A stretch of DNA of 64,000 nt from Modestobacter sp. VKM Ac-2986 (GCF_026967795.1 NZ_JAPVBH010000001.1:420928-484927), one strand, 5' to 3'; shown: positions 42,554 through 51,648, counted from the stretch's first letter. Notes: generated from the letters alone by a model not told the origin. Numbers and translations: made by a program.

Positions 42554-42697
42554 GGGGGCGCAAAGCAACATGTTCACACCGAAGTCCACGCAACCGGATG
42601 ACCTTGAGGGCTCTACAGTGACCGCCGACACCGGTGAGGCCGTGCCTGCACCGGACGCCAGTGGGCGTCGTCATCGCCCCAGCACCTGGAGGACGAC

Positions 42698-43756
42698 ATG
42701 AAGGCCTTGCGGTTCTATGCCCCGGAGGACGTGCGGCTCGAGGACGTCCCGGAGCCCGACTGCGGTCCGGGCGAGGTGAAGATCAAGGTCAGGAACTGCT
42801 CGACCTGCGGCACCGACGTGAAGGCCTTCCACAACGGGCACCAGAACCTGACGCCGCCCCGGATCATGGGCCACGAGGTCGCCGGCGAGGTCGTCGAGGT
42901 CGGGGCCGACGTGAACTCGACGTACGGCAGCGACTGGGCCCCGGGCGACCGCGTGCAGGTCATCGCGGCCGTGCCGTGCGGGCACTGCCACGAGTGCCGC
43001 AAGGGCTGGATGGCGGTGTGCCAGAACCAGACCTCCATCGGCTACCAGTACGACGGCGGGTTCGCCGAGTACATGATCGTGCCCCAGCAGGTGCTGGCGG
43101 TCGACGGGCTCAACCGGATCCCGGAGAACGTCGGGTTCGACGAGGCCTCGGCCGCCGAGCCCTTCGCCTGCGCCATCAACGCCCAGGAGCTCCTCGGCAT
43201 CGAGGAGGGCGACACCCTCGTCGTCTTCGGAGCGGGGCCGATCGGCTGCATGCACATCCGCATCGCCCGTGGGGTGCACAAGGTCGGCAAGGTCATCCTG
43301 GTCGACGTCAACGCCGAACGGCTGGAGATGTCGGCCGCCGCCGTCCAGCCCGACGAGGTGGTCAACGGCGCCGAGGTCGACGTGGTCGCCCGGATCAAGG
43401 AGCTCACCGACGGTCGCGGCGCCGACGTCATCATCACCGCGACCGCGGCGAACGTCACCCAGGAGCAGGCCATCGCCGCCGCTGCCCGCAACGGCCGCAT
43501 CTCCTTCTTCGGCGGGCTGCCCAAGACCAACCCGACGATCACCTGCGACTCGAACGTCGTGCACTACCGCCAGCTGCACATCCACGGTGCGAACGGGTCG
43601 GCGCCCGAGCACAACAAGCGGGCACTGGAGTACATCTCCAGCGGGCTGGTGCCGGTCAAGGACCTGATCACCGAGCACGTGCCGCTGGACCGGGTGCTCG
43701 ACGCCTTCTCCATCGTGCAGCGGGGCGTGGCCATCAAGGTCACCATCGAGCCCTGA
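42698..43756 (+). CDS. Zinc-dependent dehydrogenase (polyol/alcohol dehydrogenase-like)
   Basis: A 352-residue medium-chain dehydrogenase. The catalytic zinc ligands are Cys in CSTCGTD, His and Glu in MGHEVAG; the structural site is CGHCHECRKGWMAVC. The coenzyme motif is GAGPIGCMHIRIAR. The sorbitol/threonine dehydrogenase group has the same layout, with the DGGFAEYMIVP turn. It is divergent from the mannitol-type PTS with a shared control region, so a role in hexitol or hexitol-phosphate oxidation is plausible. The ribosome site is CTGGAGGACG before the ATG at 42698. Confidence 0.9.
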   Translation: MKALRFYAPEDVRLEDVPEPDCGPGEVKIKVRNCSTCGTDVKAFHNGHQNLTPPRIMGHEVAGEVVEVGADVNSTYGSDWAPGDRVQVIAAVPCGHCHECRKGWMAVCQNQTSIGYQYDGGFAEYMIVPQQVLAVDGLNRIPENVGFDEASAAEPFACAINAQELLGIEEGDTLVVFGAGPIGCMHIRIARGVHKVGKVILVDVNAERLEMSAAAVQPDEVVNGAEVDVVARIKELTDGRGADVIITATAANVTQEQAIAAAARNGRISFFGGLPKTNPTITCDSNVVHYRQLHIHGANGSAPEHNKRALEYISSGLVPVKDLITEHVPLDRVLDAFSIVQRGVAIKVTIEP

Positions 43757-43764
43757 CCGGCCGG

Positions 43765-43798
43765 CCGGGCTCCGCTCCACCGCTGCGGCGGAGCCCGG
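43765..43798. terminator. Terminator after Zn-dehydrogenase
   Basis: CCGGGCTCCGC and GCGGAGCCCGG, perfect 11-bp arms with a 12-nt loop, 8 nt after the stop. Confidence 0.8.
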
Positions 43799-43917
43799 TA
43801 CGCGCCTCCCCCGTCCGGGTGGCCTGTCCCGCCGGGAGCTGTGCCACCGGTCCGCACCTGCCGATGGAGCTCCGATGGGCGGACCAGCCGCCGGTCGGAC
43901 CGAGGACGAGGTGCAGG

Positions 43918-44445
43918 ATGCGCAGCACGGCGAACACCCCAGGACGACGGACCGGGCACGTGCTGCTCGCCGGACTGGTGGCCGCCGTCGCGCTGCTGCT
44001 GGGCCCCGGCACCGCCCAGGCGGCCGGGACGGTGACCCCGACGGCCTCCTGCTACCAGCCCAACAGCGACGGCAGCGTCAGCGTGCTGCTCGGTTACGTC
44101 AACAACACCGGCGTGACGCAGACGATCCCCTACGGGCCCGGGAACGTGATCTCCCCCAGCCGGTACGACCGCGCGCAGCCGACCAGCTTCGCCCCCGGCA
44201 GCCACCCCGGCGCCTTCGCCGTGACCGTCCCGGCCTCCGACGCGTGGGGCGGCAGCTGGACCCTCGACGGCGTGACGCTGTCGAACGCGAGCGTCGTCGG
44301 CCAGTGCCCGGCCGGCACCTCGCTGCCCGCCGACGGCAACGGCCTGGGCATGACGATGGTGATGGTGGGCTCCGGCCTCGTCGCGGCCGTGGCGCTCGTG
44401 GTGTCCCGCCGGCGGGGACGGGCGCTGCCCGCCCCCGCCGCCTGA
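43918..44445 (+). CDS. Exported, C-terminally membrane-anchored protein
   Basis: A 175-residue protein with a signal peptide (HVLLAGLVAAVALLLGPGTAQAA, cut probably after AQAA), a ~105-residue exported domain with two Cys (TASCYQP and VGQCPAG) that may form a disulfide, and a C-terminal hydrophobic helix followed by SRRRGRALP, the usual stop-transfer pattern. The exported domain looks beta-sandwich-like (SVSVLLGYVNNTGVTQTIPYGPGN). There is no LPxTG. The function is unknown. A GAGGTGCAGG element precedes the ATG at 43918. Confidence 0.72.
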   Translation: MRSTANTPGRRTGHVLLAGLVAAVALLLGPGTAQAAGTVTPTASCYQPNSDGSVSVLLGYVNNTGVTQTIPYGPGNVISPSRYDRAQPTSFAPGSHPGAFAVTVPASDAWGGSWTLDGVTLSNASVVGQCPAGTSLPADGNGLGMTMVMVGSGLVAAVALVVSRRRGRALPAPAA

Positions 44446-44448
44446 GGC

Positions 44449-45372
44449 TCAGATCCCCCAGTAGTCGCCCCGGGTGGACTCCTTCTCCGGCACCGGCGCG
44501 AAGACGTTGCCGGTGGTCGGGGGCACGGTGTCCCGGGACATGCCGAAGACCCGCAGCAACGGCCCGACGAGGACGTCGAACACCGGCGGGAAGAGCCGGA
44601 ACCCGGCGATGATCACCGGGTTCAGGAACCCCGACTGCTTCAGCCGCCGCGGGTTCGCCACCCGGTCCACGACCGCCCGGGCGACCCGCTCGGGGGTGTA
44701 GACCGGGGGCGGCGGGTGGCCGGTGTTGCCCAGCACGGTCGCGGCCTGGTCGTAGATCGGCGTCGTCGTCCCGCCCGGGGCGACGGCGGAGACGTGCACG
44801 TCCGGCAGCTCCCGCAGCTCCTGCTGCAGGGTGCGGATGAGCCCGAGCTGCCCCCACTTCGCCGTCACGTAGGCGCCCATGGTCGGGGCGGTGATCGAGG
44901 CCAGCAGCGAGCTGACGACCACCACGTCGCCGCGCTGCTGGGCCCGCAGCACCGGCAGGACGGCGCGGAAGACGTTGAAGGTGCCCAGCACGGCGGTGTC
45001 GACCACCCGCTCGAACACCTCGGGCTGGACGTCCTCGATCCGGCCGTAGGCCATCACGGTGGCGGCGTGCACGACGACGTCCAGCCGGCCGTGGGTGCCG
45101 GTCGCCCGGTCCACGGCGGCCTGGACCTCGGCGGGGTCGAGGACGTCGCCCGGCACGCAGTCCACCGCGGCCGCCCCCGCGGCGCGGCAGTCGGCCGCAG
45201 CGGCGGCCAGCGCGGTCGCGCTCCGGGACACCAGCACCAGCGAGGCGCCCCGCTGCGCGAACTGGATCGCGCTCGCCCGGCCGATGCCGGAGGAGGCGCC
45301 GATGACCAGCACCACCTGCCCGCTCCCCGGGGTCGCCGGTCGCACGTCGCTCGCCGTCGTCTCAGCAGTCAC
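44449..45372 (-). CDS. SDR family oxidoreductase (extended C-terminus)
   Basis: A 307-residue short-chain dehydrogenase. It shows GASSGIGRASAIQ, the VVHAATVMAYG segment in place of NAG, VVVSSLLAS for the catalytic Ser and GAYVTAKWG for Tyr and Lys. The ~50-residue C-terminal extension (NPVIIAGFRLFPPVFDVLVGPLLRVFG) contains a hydrophobic stretch and may touch the membrane, as in several mycobacterial SDRs. The substrate is unknown. GTG start at 45372. It is convergent with the exported-protein gene with only 3 nt between stops. Confidence 0.86.
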   Translation of the reverse strand: MTAETTASDVRPATPGSGQVVLVIGASSGIGRASAIQFAQRGASLVLVSRSATALAAAAADCRAAGAAAVDCVPGDVLDPAEVQAAVDRATGTHGRLDVVVHAATVMAYGRIEDVQPEVFERVVDTAVLGTFNVFRAVLPVLRAQQRGDVVVVSSLLASITAPTMGAYVTAKWGQLGLIRTLQQELRELPDVHVSAVAPGGTTTPIYDQAATVLGNTGHPPPPVYTPERVARAVVDRVANPRRLKQSGFLNPVIIAGFRLFPPVFDVLVGPLLRVFGMSRDTVPPTTGNVFAPVPEKESTRGDYWGI

Positions 45373-45551
45373 CCCGCCCCGCTACCCGCGCCGCCGCCCG
45401 CCACGCCTGTTGCGCACGACCGGATGCGGCCCCGGGGAATGCAGGAGCAGCGCACGCCCTTCGACGGCAGTGCACGAGCCCACCGGGGTCGTCGGACACC
45501 GTGGTCGGCGACGACTCCCGATCGTCATCCAGCACAGGTAGGAAGAGCGAC

Positions 45552-48194
45552 GTGTCAGCACCACGGACGACCACGAGGGCAGGATCCGGTCACCTGATCG
45601 CGCAGCTGTCCGCCCAGGCACGGCGGATGCTGCAGACGGAGGCGGCCAGCGCCGGGCTGCTCGTCGTCGCGACCCTGCTGGCCCTGGCCTGGGCCAACTC
45701 CCCGTGGAGCGAGACCTACGAGCGGGTGTGGCACACCGAGTTCTCGCTGCGGCTGGGCTCGACGGGCGTGACCGAGGACCTGCGCCACTGGGTCAACGAC
45801 GGCCTGATGTGCTTCTTCTTCTTCCTCATCGGCATGGAGGTCCGCCGCGAGCTGCAGATGGGCGAGCTGACCCAGCGCAGCCGGCTGTCGGTCCCGGTCA
45901 TCGCCGCCGTCGCCGGGCTGTTGCTGCCCGCGGCCATCTACCTGGCCTTCAACGCCGGCGGCCCGGGCGCGAACGGCTGGGGCATCCCGATAGCCACCGA
46001 CACCGCCTTCCTGCTGGGCGCGCTGGCGCTGGCCGGGCCGCGGGCCACCACCCAGCTGCGGGTCTTCCTGCTCTCGCTGTCGGTGGTCGACGACATCGGG
46101 GCGCTCACCGTCATCGCCGTCTTCTACTCCGAGGACGTCGACCTGACCCTGCTGGCGATCGCGGCGCTGTGCATCCTCGCCTTCCAGGTGCTGGCCCGGC
46201 TGCAGGTCTGGCGCGGGCCGGCGTACTTCGCGGTGGGCACGGCGATGTGGCTGGCGATGAACGCCTCCGGGGTGCACGCCACCATCGGCGCCGTCGTCCT
46301 CGGGCTGCTGGTCAGCGCCTACCCGCCCCGGCGCGCCGAGGTCGAGTCCGCCGGCGTCCTGGCCCGGGCCTTCCGGCAGTCACCGCAGGTCTCCCTCGCC
46401 CGGCAGGCGAAGCTCTCGGTCGAGCGCGCCATCTCGCCCAACGAGCGGATCGGCGCGCTGCTGGTGCCCTGGAGCGGCTACGTCGTCGTCCCGGTGTTCG
46501 CCCTGGCCAACGCCGGGGTGCACGTGGACGGCGACCTGCTGGGGCGGGCGCTGACCTCGCCGGTGACGCTCGGGGTGTTCACCGCCCTGGTCGTCGGCAA
46601 GCTGGTCGGCGTCGGGGGTGCCGCGGCGCTGGCGGTCCGGCTGCGGCTCGGTGCGCTGCCGCCGGGCGTGGGCCTGGGCAGCGTCTGGGGCGGCGCCGCA
46701 CTGTCCGGCCTGGGGTTCACCGTCTCGCTCTTCGTCGCCGACCTGGCCTTCCCCGACACGCAGCTGCGCGACGAGGCGATGGTCGGCATCCTGGCCGCCG
46801 CCGTGGTCGCCGCGGCCCTGGGTCTGGGCTGGTTCCGCTGGCTGGCCCGCCGCGACCCGGTCGAACAGCCCACCGGCCCGCGCCGGCTCGACCCGCCGGT
46901 CGACCCCGCCCGCGACCACGTGCGCGGCCGGGCCGACGCCCCGCTGGAGCTGGTGGAGTACGGCGACGTCGAGTGCCCCTTCTGCGGCCGGGCCACCGGG
47001 GTCGTCGAGGAGCTGCGCGCCCGGTTCGGCGACGACCTGCGCTACGTGTTCCGGCACCTGCCGCTGCCCGACGTGCACCCGCACGCCGAGCTCGCCGCCG
47101 AGGCCGTGGAGGCCGCCGGGGCGCAGGGCGCGTTCTGGGCGATGCACGACCGGCTGTTCGCCCACCAGGACCAGCTGGAGGCCGGTGAGCTGCTCGACCA
47201 CGCCGCCGCGCTCGGCCTGGACCTGGGCCGGTTCGCCCAGGAGCTCGGCGACGGCACCCACGCGGCCCGGGTGCGCGAGGACGTCGCCTCCGCCGAGGCC
47301 AGCGGGGTCGCCGGCACGCCGACCTTCTTCGTCAACGGCGTCCGCCACGAGGGCCCGACGGTCACCGACGCGCTGGCGGCCGCCCTGCTGGCGTCCGACC
47401 CGCGCGGCCCGCAGCGCCGGGAGCTGCCCGCCCCGGTCGCGCCGGTGCGCACGGTGACCCTGTCGCCGACGGCGCAGCTGCCGGGGCTGACCAAGCTGCC
47501 GGGGGGCCACTTCGCGGAGTCGGCCGACGACGGGTCGACCCCGCGGCTGAGCGAGGCGCAGCTGCGGGAGTTCCAGCGGGTCGGTCGCCGGGTGCGCACC
47601 GAGCACCGGCAGGTGCTGCTGCGCTCGGGGGCGGCCGAGTACGACTTCTTCGTCGTCCTGGCCGGCTCGGTGGCCATCGTGGAGGGCCCGCTGGAGGGCG
47701 TGGACGGCGCCGCCCCGCGGGTGATCGCGGTGCACGGGCCCGGCCGCTTCCTCGGCGGGCTGAACCAGTTGGCCGGCCAGCGCCCGGTGCGGTCGCTGGT
47801 CGTCGCGGAGGCCGGGGAGGTCCTGGTGGTCACGCTCGAGCGGCTGCGCTCGCTGCTGGCCCGCAACCGCGAGCTGAACGACCTGGTCACCCGGTCGTTC
47901 CTGCTGCGCCGGGCGATGCTGATCGGGCAGGCCAGCGGGCTGCGGGTGGTCGGTGACCGCCGGTGGCCGGCCAGCGCCGAGCTGCGCGAGCGGCTGGCCG
48001 ACGACGGCATCGCCCACCAGTGGCTCGACCCGGCCGAGGACGACGCCGCCCGGCGGCTGCTGGCCGAGGCCGGGCTGCCCGACACCGACCGGCCGCTGGT
48101 CGTCCGCCCCGACGGCCGGGTGCTGGTCGACCCGACCCGCGAGGACCTGTTGCAGGCGGCGGGCTCGGCCACCCGTGACCTGACCACGACATGA
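45552..48194 (+). CDS. nhaA: NhaA antiporter fused to DsbA-like, cNMP-binding and glutaredoxin-like domains
   Basis: An 880-residue four-part fusion in one open frame. Residues ~15-430 are an NhaA Na+/H+ antiporter with the ion-binding pair in SVVDDIGALT. Residues ~450-620 are a DsbA-family thioredoxin fold with the active site CPFC (Cys475, Cys478) and GVAGTPTFFVNG. Residues ~665-790 are a cyclic-nucleotide-binding (Crp-like) domain. Residues ~795-880 resemble the glutaredoxin-like linker found between the cNMP domain and the thioredoxin reductase part of another family; it has no CXXC. The GTG at 45552 has the ribosome site AGGAAGAG. Ion exchange may be gated by redox state and a ligand; this is inference. 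Confidence 0.88.
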   Translation: MSAPRTTTRAGSGHLIAQLSAQARRMLQTEAASAGLLVVATLLALAWANSPWSETYERVWHTEFSLRLGSTGVTEDLRHWVNDGLMCFFFFLIGMEVRRELQMGELTQRSRLSVPVIAAVAGLLLPAAIYLAFNAGGPGANGWGIPIATDTAFLLGALALAGPRATTQLRVFLLSLSVVDDIGALTVIAVFYSEDVDLTLLAIAALCILAFQVLARLQVWRGPAYFAVGTAMWLAMNASGVHATIGAVVLGLLVSAYPPRRAEVESAGVLARAFRQSPQVSLARQAKLSVERAISPNERIGALLVPWSGYVVVPVFALANAGVHVDGDLLGRALTSPVTLGVFTALVVGKLVGVGGAAALAVRLRLGALPPGVGLGSVWGGAALSGLGFTVSLFVADLAFPDTQLRDEAMVGILAAAVVAAALGLGWFRWLARRDPVEQPTGPRRLDPPVDPARDHVRGRADAPLELVEYGDVECPFCGRATGVVEELRARFGDDLRYVFRHLPLPDVHPHAELAAEAVEAAGAQGAFWAMHDRLFAHQDQLEAGELLDHAAALGLDLGRFAQELGDGTHAARVREDVASAEASGVAGTPTFFVNGVRHEGPTVTDALAAALLASDPRGPQRRELPAPVAPVRTVTLSPTAQLPGLTKLPGGHFAESADDGSTPRLSEAQLREFQRVGRRVRTEHRQVLLRSGAAEYDFFVVLAGSVAIVEGPLEGVDGAAPRVIAVHGPGRFLGGLNQLAGQRPVRSLVVAEAGEVLVVTLERLRSLLARNRELNDLVTRSFLLRRAMLIGQASGLRVVGDRRWPASAELRERLADDGIAHQWLDPAEDDAARRLLAEAGLPDTDRPLVVRPDGRVLVDPTREDLLQAAGSATRDLTTT

Positions 48195-48201
48195 TGCCGC
48201 C

Positions 48202-49239
48202 ATGAGGGCGCTGGACGAGGAGCTGCAGGACGTCGCCGGCCACTACCGCTGGTTCGCCGAGGTCGAGGCCGCCGGCGTCTCCCCGCGGTACGCCGAGCTG
48301 GCCGCAGCGGTGGCCGACGACGCCGACGTCCTGGGCTTCCTCGGCACGCTGCCGCAGGCCAAGCGGCAGGCGAACCTGCTGCTCGGGGCGCTGACGTTCC
48401 TGCACGACGGCCCACCGGAGGACGGTGCCCAGCTGCACGCGTGGGTGCTGGGCGACGGCGACCGGCTGCGGGCCACGATGCTCGCCCGCGCCACCCAGAC
48501 CAACGAGGCCGCCCGCTGCGCCGCGCTGCTGCCGGTGCTGTCGACGCTGCCCGGGCCGCTGGCGCTGATCGAGGTGGGCGCCTCCGCCGGGCTGTGCCTG
48601 TACCCCGACCGCTACGGCTACCGGTACTCCGGCGTCCAGGTCGGGGACGTCGGGAGCCAGGTGCAGCTGCGGTGCACGGTGACCGGTGACGGACCGGTCC
48701 CCACGCGCGTGCCCGAGGTCGTCGCCCGGGCCGGCATCGACCTCAACCCGCTGGACCCGGCCGACCCCGAGGACGTCGCCTGGCTGCAGGCGCTGATCTG
48801 GCCCGGCATGGACGAACGCCGCGACCGGCTGGGCGCGGCGGCCGCCATCGCCGCCCGCGAGCCCGCCGAGATCGTGCGCGGCGACCTGGTCGAGGAGCTG
48901 CCCGGGCTGGTGGCCCGGATGCCGCGCGAGGCGACCGTGGTCGTCTTCCACACCGCGGTGCTCGCCTACCTGCCCGTCGCGGCGCGCGAGGAGTTCGTGC
49001 AGACGGTCAGCGGGCTGCCGGTGCGGTGGGTCTCCCAGGAGGGCGTGCCCGTCCTGCCCGGGGTCCGCGACCGCCTGCCCGAGCCCCCGGCCGTGGAGGA
49101 GTCCCGCTTCCTGCTCGCTCTGGACGGCGAGCCGCTGGCCTACACCGCCCCGCACGGCGGCACCCTCGACTGGCTCCCCGCCGCGGCGGCCCTGCGCGGT
49201 CGACCAGGGCCGTCCGGCCACCGGCACGCCGCCCCATGA
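48202..49239 (+). CDS. DUF2332 domain-containing protein
   Basis: A 345-residue protein of the DUF2332 family, seen from HYRWFAEVEAAGVSPRYAELAAAVA at the N-terminus, LPQAKRQANLLLGA, TQTNEAARCAALLP and ALIEVGASAGLCLYPDRYGY, which resembles a methyltransferase-like nucleotide-binding loop (EVGASAGL). Later VVVFHTAVLAYL fits the same Rossmann-like fold. No activity is established. It starts 7 nt after the NhaA-fusion stop and is likely in its operon. Convergent with the ATP-grasp gene with a 10-nt gap. Confidence 0.85.
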   Translation: MRALDEELQDVAGHYRWFAEVEAAGVSPRYAELAAAVADDADVLGFLGTLPQAKRQANLLLGALTFLHDGPPEDGAQLHAWVLGDGDRLRATMLARATQTNEAARCAALLPVLSTLPGPLALIEVGASAGLCLYPDRYGYRYSGVQVGDVGSQVQLRCTVTGDGPVPTRVPEVVARAGIDLNPLDPADPEDVAWLQALIWPGMDERRDRLGAAAAIAAREPAEIVRGDLVEELPGLVARMPREATVVVFHTAVLAYLPVAAREEFVQTVSGLPVRWVSQEGVPVLPGVRDRLPEPPAVEESRFLLALDGEPLAYTAPHGGTLDWLPAAAALRGRPGPSGHRHAAP

Positions 49240-49249
49240 CCACCAGCGG

Positions 49250-50512
49250 TCAGGCGGACCAGGTGGTGTTCGGGGGGCGCTTGTAGTCGATCGTGTGCGG
49301 GACGAAGAAGGACAGGTCGTCGGTGATCAGGCCGTCGGACTCGCGGATGCCCAGGCCGGCCGCCTCGCCGTCGACGACCCAGGCGCCGAGCACCGGGTGG
49401 TGCGGGCCGTCGGGGCCGGCGAAGTCGGGCAGCGGGCACAGCTGCTGCACGATCCAGCCCTCGGCGCCGTAGCGCCCGCCGAGGGAGGCCAGCGTCTCCC
49501 CGCCCGGGGCGATCAGCTCGACGTTGTTGCCCTCGCGGCCCAGCAGCGGCTTGCGGGCGAACCCGGTCGCCTGCAGCTCGGCGGCCCGCGGGTCGTCGCC
49601 GAAGTAGGAGGGCAGCAGGTACCGGGAGATCACCGGGTCGTTCTCGTAGCGCTGCCACAGCACCGGCAGCAGGCCCTTGTTCGACCAGAGCATCTTCCAG
49701 ACCGGCTCGATCCACGTCGTCCCGCCGGGCACGCGGATGTCGGCGACCACCGAGGGGCCGTACTCGTCGGCGAGCAGCCACTCCCAGGGGTAGAGCTTGA
49801 AGAGCACGTCGATCCGGTTGCCCAGCGGGTCGTAGAACCGGGCGTCGCCGGTGTCCAGGCCCAGCTCCTCGGTGGTGAGCACGGTCGTCTCGTAGCCCGC
49901 GCGCTGCACGCAGTCGGCCATGTAGGCGACGGTCATCCAGTCCTCGCCGCTGGTGTCGCCCGACGTCCAGGCCAGGTGCACCTTCGGACGGCGCCCGTAG
50001 TGGGCCTCCCACCGGGACAGGTTGCGCTGCCAGGCCGCCACCAGCCGGTCGTCGAGCTGGTTCCACTGGTCGGTGCCCTGCCCCGTCTCCAGGTGCCAGG
50101 CCCACTGCACGACGGCGGCCTCGACCAGCGAGGTCGGGGTGTCGGCGTTGAACTCCAGCAGCCGAGGCGCGGCCTTGCCGTCCCACCACAGGTCGAACCG
50201 GCCGTAGATGCTCGGCGGCTCGTACTCCCAGGTGGCCCGGATGACGTCGCGGGCGTCGCGCGGGATGCGCATCCGGTCCAGCAGGCGCTCGTCGGCCAGC
50301 GCGACCTCGCCGGCCTCCACGCAGGCGGCGAACAGCTGGTCGGTGACCTCGGCCAGCCGGTCGATCTCGGCGGCGGTGAAGTCGTAGAAGACGTCCTCGC
50401 GCCAGTAGGACCGCGTCTCGCCGTCGGGGACGGTGGTCTTGTTGTAGACCAGCCCCTGGCTCTCGATCTCGGCCTCCCAGCCGACCCGGGCCTTGCCGTA
50501 GAGCCGCCTCAC
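49250..50512 (-). CDS. Glutathionylspermidine synthase family protein (YgiC-like ATP-grasp ligase)
   Basis: A 420-residue ATP-grasp amide ligase similar to the synthetase half of glutathionylspermidine synthase and to E. coli YgiC/YjfC. It shows YWREDVFYDFTAAEID, GRFDLWWDGKAAPRLLEFNADTPTSLVE (metal/ATP site), IDVLFKLYPWEWL, WSNKGLLPVLW and KPLLGREGNNVEL. The C-terminus ends in IDYKRPPNTTW. YgiC does not make glutathionylspermidine in vitro, so the product is unknown. The GTG at 50512 overlaps the lipoprotein stop by 4 nt, the same lipoprotein/ligase pairing as ygiB-ygiC. Confidence 0.88.
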   Translation of the reverse strand: MRRLYGKARVGWEAEIESQGLVYNKTTVPDGETRSYWREDVFYDFTAAEIDRLAEVTDQLFAACVEAGEVALADERLLDRMRIPRDARDVIRATWEYEPPSIYGRFDLWWDGKAAPRLLEFNADTPTSLVEAAVVQWAWHLETGQGTDQWNQLDDRLVAAWQRNLSRWEAHYGRRPKVHLAWTSGDTSGEDWMTVAYMADCVQRAGYETTVLTTEELGLDTGDARFYDPLGNRIDVLFKLYPWEWLLADEYGPSVVADIRVPGGTTWIEPVWKMLWSNKGLLPVLWQRYENDPVISRYLLPSYFGDDPRAAELQATGFARKPLLGREGNNVELIAPGGETLASLGGRYGAEGWIVQQLCPLPDFAGPDGPHHPVLGAWVVDGEAAGLGIRESDGLITDDLSFFVPHTIDYKRPPNTTWSA

Positions 50513-50940
50513 GAGCCGCTGCTCCCCCCGGCGCCGCCGGAGCCGATGCCACCGGAGATGCGGCTGCCGGAGGTGACCTTGCCGCTGCTGGGCAGCCCGC
50601 TGCGGGACCGCGCGGCGGTGTCCGAGGGGTTCACCCGGGTGCCGGCGGTCGTGTACTGCTGCGGGATGCGCTGACCGACGGAGTAGCGGTTGCCGCCGAA
50701 GCTGCCGAGCAGGAAGAAGAACGGCAGCCCGCCGACGCCGATGCCGCCGTTGCGCTCGGCCTCCTCGCACTGCTCCTCGTCGACGACGTTGTCCTGCTCG
50801 TCGACGCAGTAGACCTCGCGGGCCTCGTTCTCGTCCTCGCCGCCGCCACCCCCGCAGGCGGTCAGGAAGCCCATGGCGGCACCGGTCAGGCTGACGGTGG
50901 TGATCGCGGCCTTGGCCCGGTTGCTCCTGGTCGTGCTCAC
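50509..50940 (-). CDS. Lipoprotein, YgiB/DUF1190-like
   Basis: A 143-residue lipoprotein. The signal peptide ends with a lipobox FLTAC (Cys near residue 29) followed by GGGGG and an acidic stretch with two further Cys (VYCVDEQDN and EEQCEEAE). The C-terminal half is Gly/Ser-rich, with GGLPFFFLLGSFGGNRYS in the middle. E. coli YgiB is a comparable lipoprotein encoded next to YgiC, so this pair is probably equivalent. It should be anchored outside the cytoplasmic membrane. GTG start at 50940. Confidence 0.78.
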   Translation of the reverse strand: MSTTRSNRAKAAITTVSLTGAAMGFLTACGGGGGEDENEAREVYCVDEQDNVVDEEQCEEAERNGGIGVGGLPFFFLLGSFGGNRYSVGQRIPQQYTTAGTRVNPSDTAARSRSGLPSSGKVTSGSRISGGIGSGGAGGSSGS

Positions 50941-51241
50941 CGTCTGCGCTCCTCACCTGGCGTCGCCCGTGTCCCCGCGGACCCGCGGACCCGCACATGC
51001 TCTCGGACCTGCCCGGGAGCCGATCACCCGGCCCCTCGGGCGGGGACCGTCATCCTCACAGTCCCACGCCCTCCATGGCGAGCGCCGCGCACGCCCGGCC
51101 TGCCGGACCCCCGGGGACGGACGGCGGGACGACGCGCCGCGGACCGATGAGTTCCCGCCGGCCGGAGGGTCTGGAGACACGTGAGGCCGCACCGGCCCAC
51201 GTCCCACCGGCCGACCGGCCGGCGTCACCGAGGAGGACCCC
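50941..51241. other. 301-nt divergent intergenic region
   Basis: It separates the lipoprotein/ligase unit from the VOC gene. A short direct repeat CCGCGGAC occurs at 50975 and 50984, and a GGCCGACCGGCCGGC stretch lies near 51215. Neither a clear promoter nor a plausible reading frame was recognised. Confidence 0.5.
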
Positions 51242-51643
51242 GTGCGCACGATCTTCGTGAACCTGCCCGTCACCGACCTGGAGCGGGCGAAGGCGTTCTA
51301 CGCCGCGCTCGGCTTCGAGAACAACGCGCAGTTCAGCGACGAGACGGCCGCCGCCATGGTGGTCGAGGAGAACGTCTGGGTCATGCTCCTGACCCGGGAG
51401 AAGTTCGCCGGGTTCGTGACCGGTCAGGTCGGCGACCCGGCGCAGGCCACCTCGGTGATCAACGCGCTCTCCGCCGACGACCGCGCCGAGGTCGACGACC
51501 TGCTGGCCCGGGCGCTGGCCGCGGGCGGCAAGCCGTGGCGGCCGACCGACGACCTCGGCTTCATGTACTCGACCAGCTTCACCGACCCCGACGGCAACGT
51601 CTGGGAGACGGTGTGGATGGACCCGGCGGCGACGCAGGGCTGA
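51242..51643 (+). CDS. VOC family (glyoxalase/bleomycin-resistance-like) protein
   Basis: A 133-residue vicinal-oxygen-chelate protein. It begins RTIFVNLPVTDLERAKAFYAALGF, the typical first beta-alpha-beta unit, and ends with TSFTDPDGNVWETVWMDP, carrying the conserved DPDGN turn and the metal-ligand Glu position. The fold supports dioxygenases, lyases and drug-binding proteins; no function is assigned. GTG start at 51242 with the ribosome site GAGGAGG. A terminator hairpin follows. Confidence 0.87.
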   Translation: MRTIFVNLPVTDLERAKAFYAALGFENNAQFSDETAAAMVVEENVWVMLLTREKFAGFVTGQVGDPAQATSVINALSADDRAEVDDLLARALAAGGKPWRPTDDLGFMYSTSFTDPDGNVWETVWMDPAATQG

Positions 51644-51648
51644 CCGGT

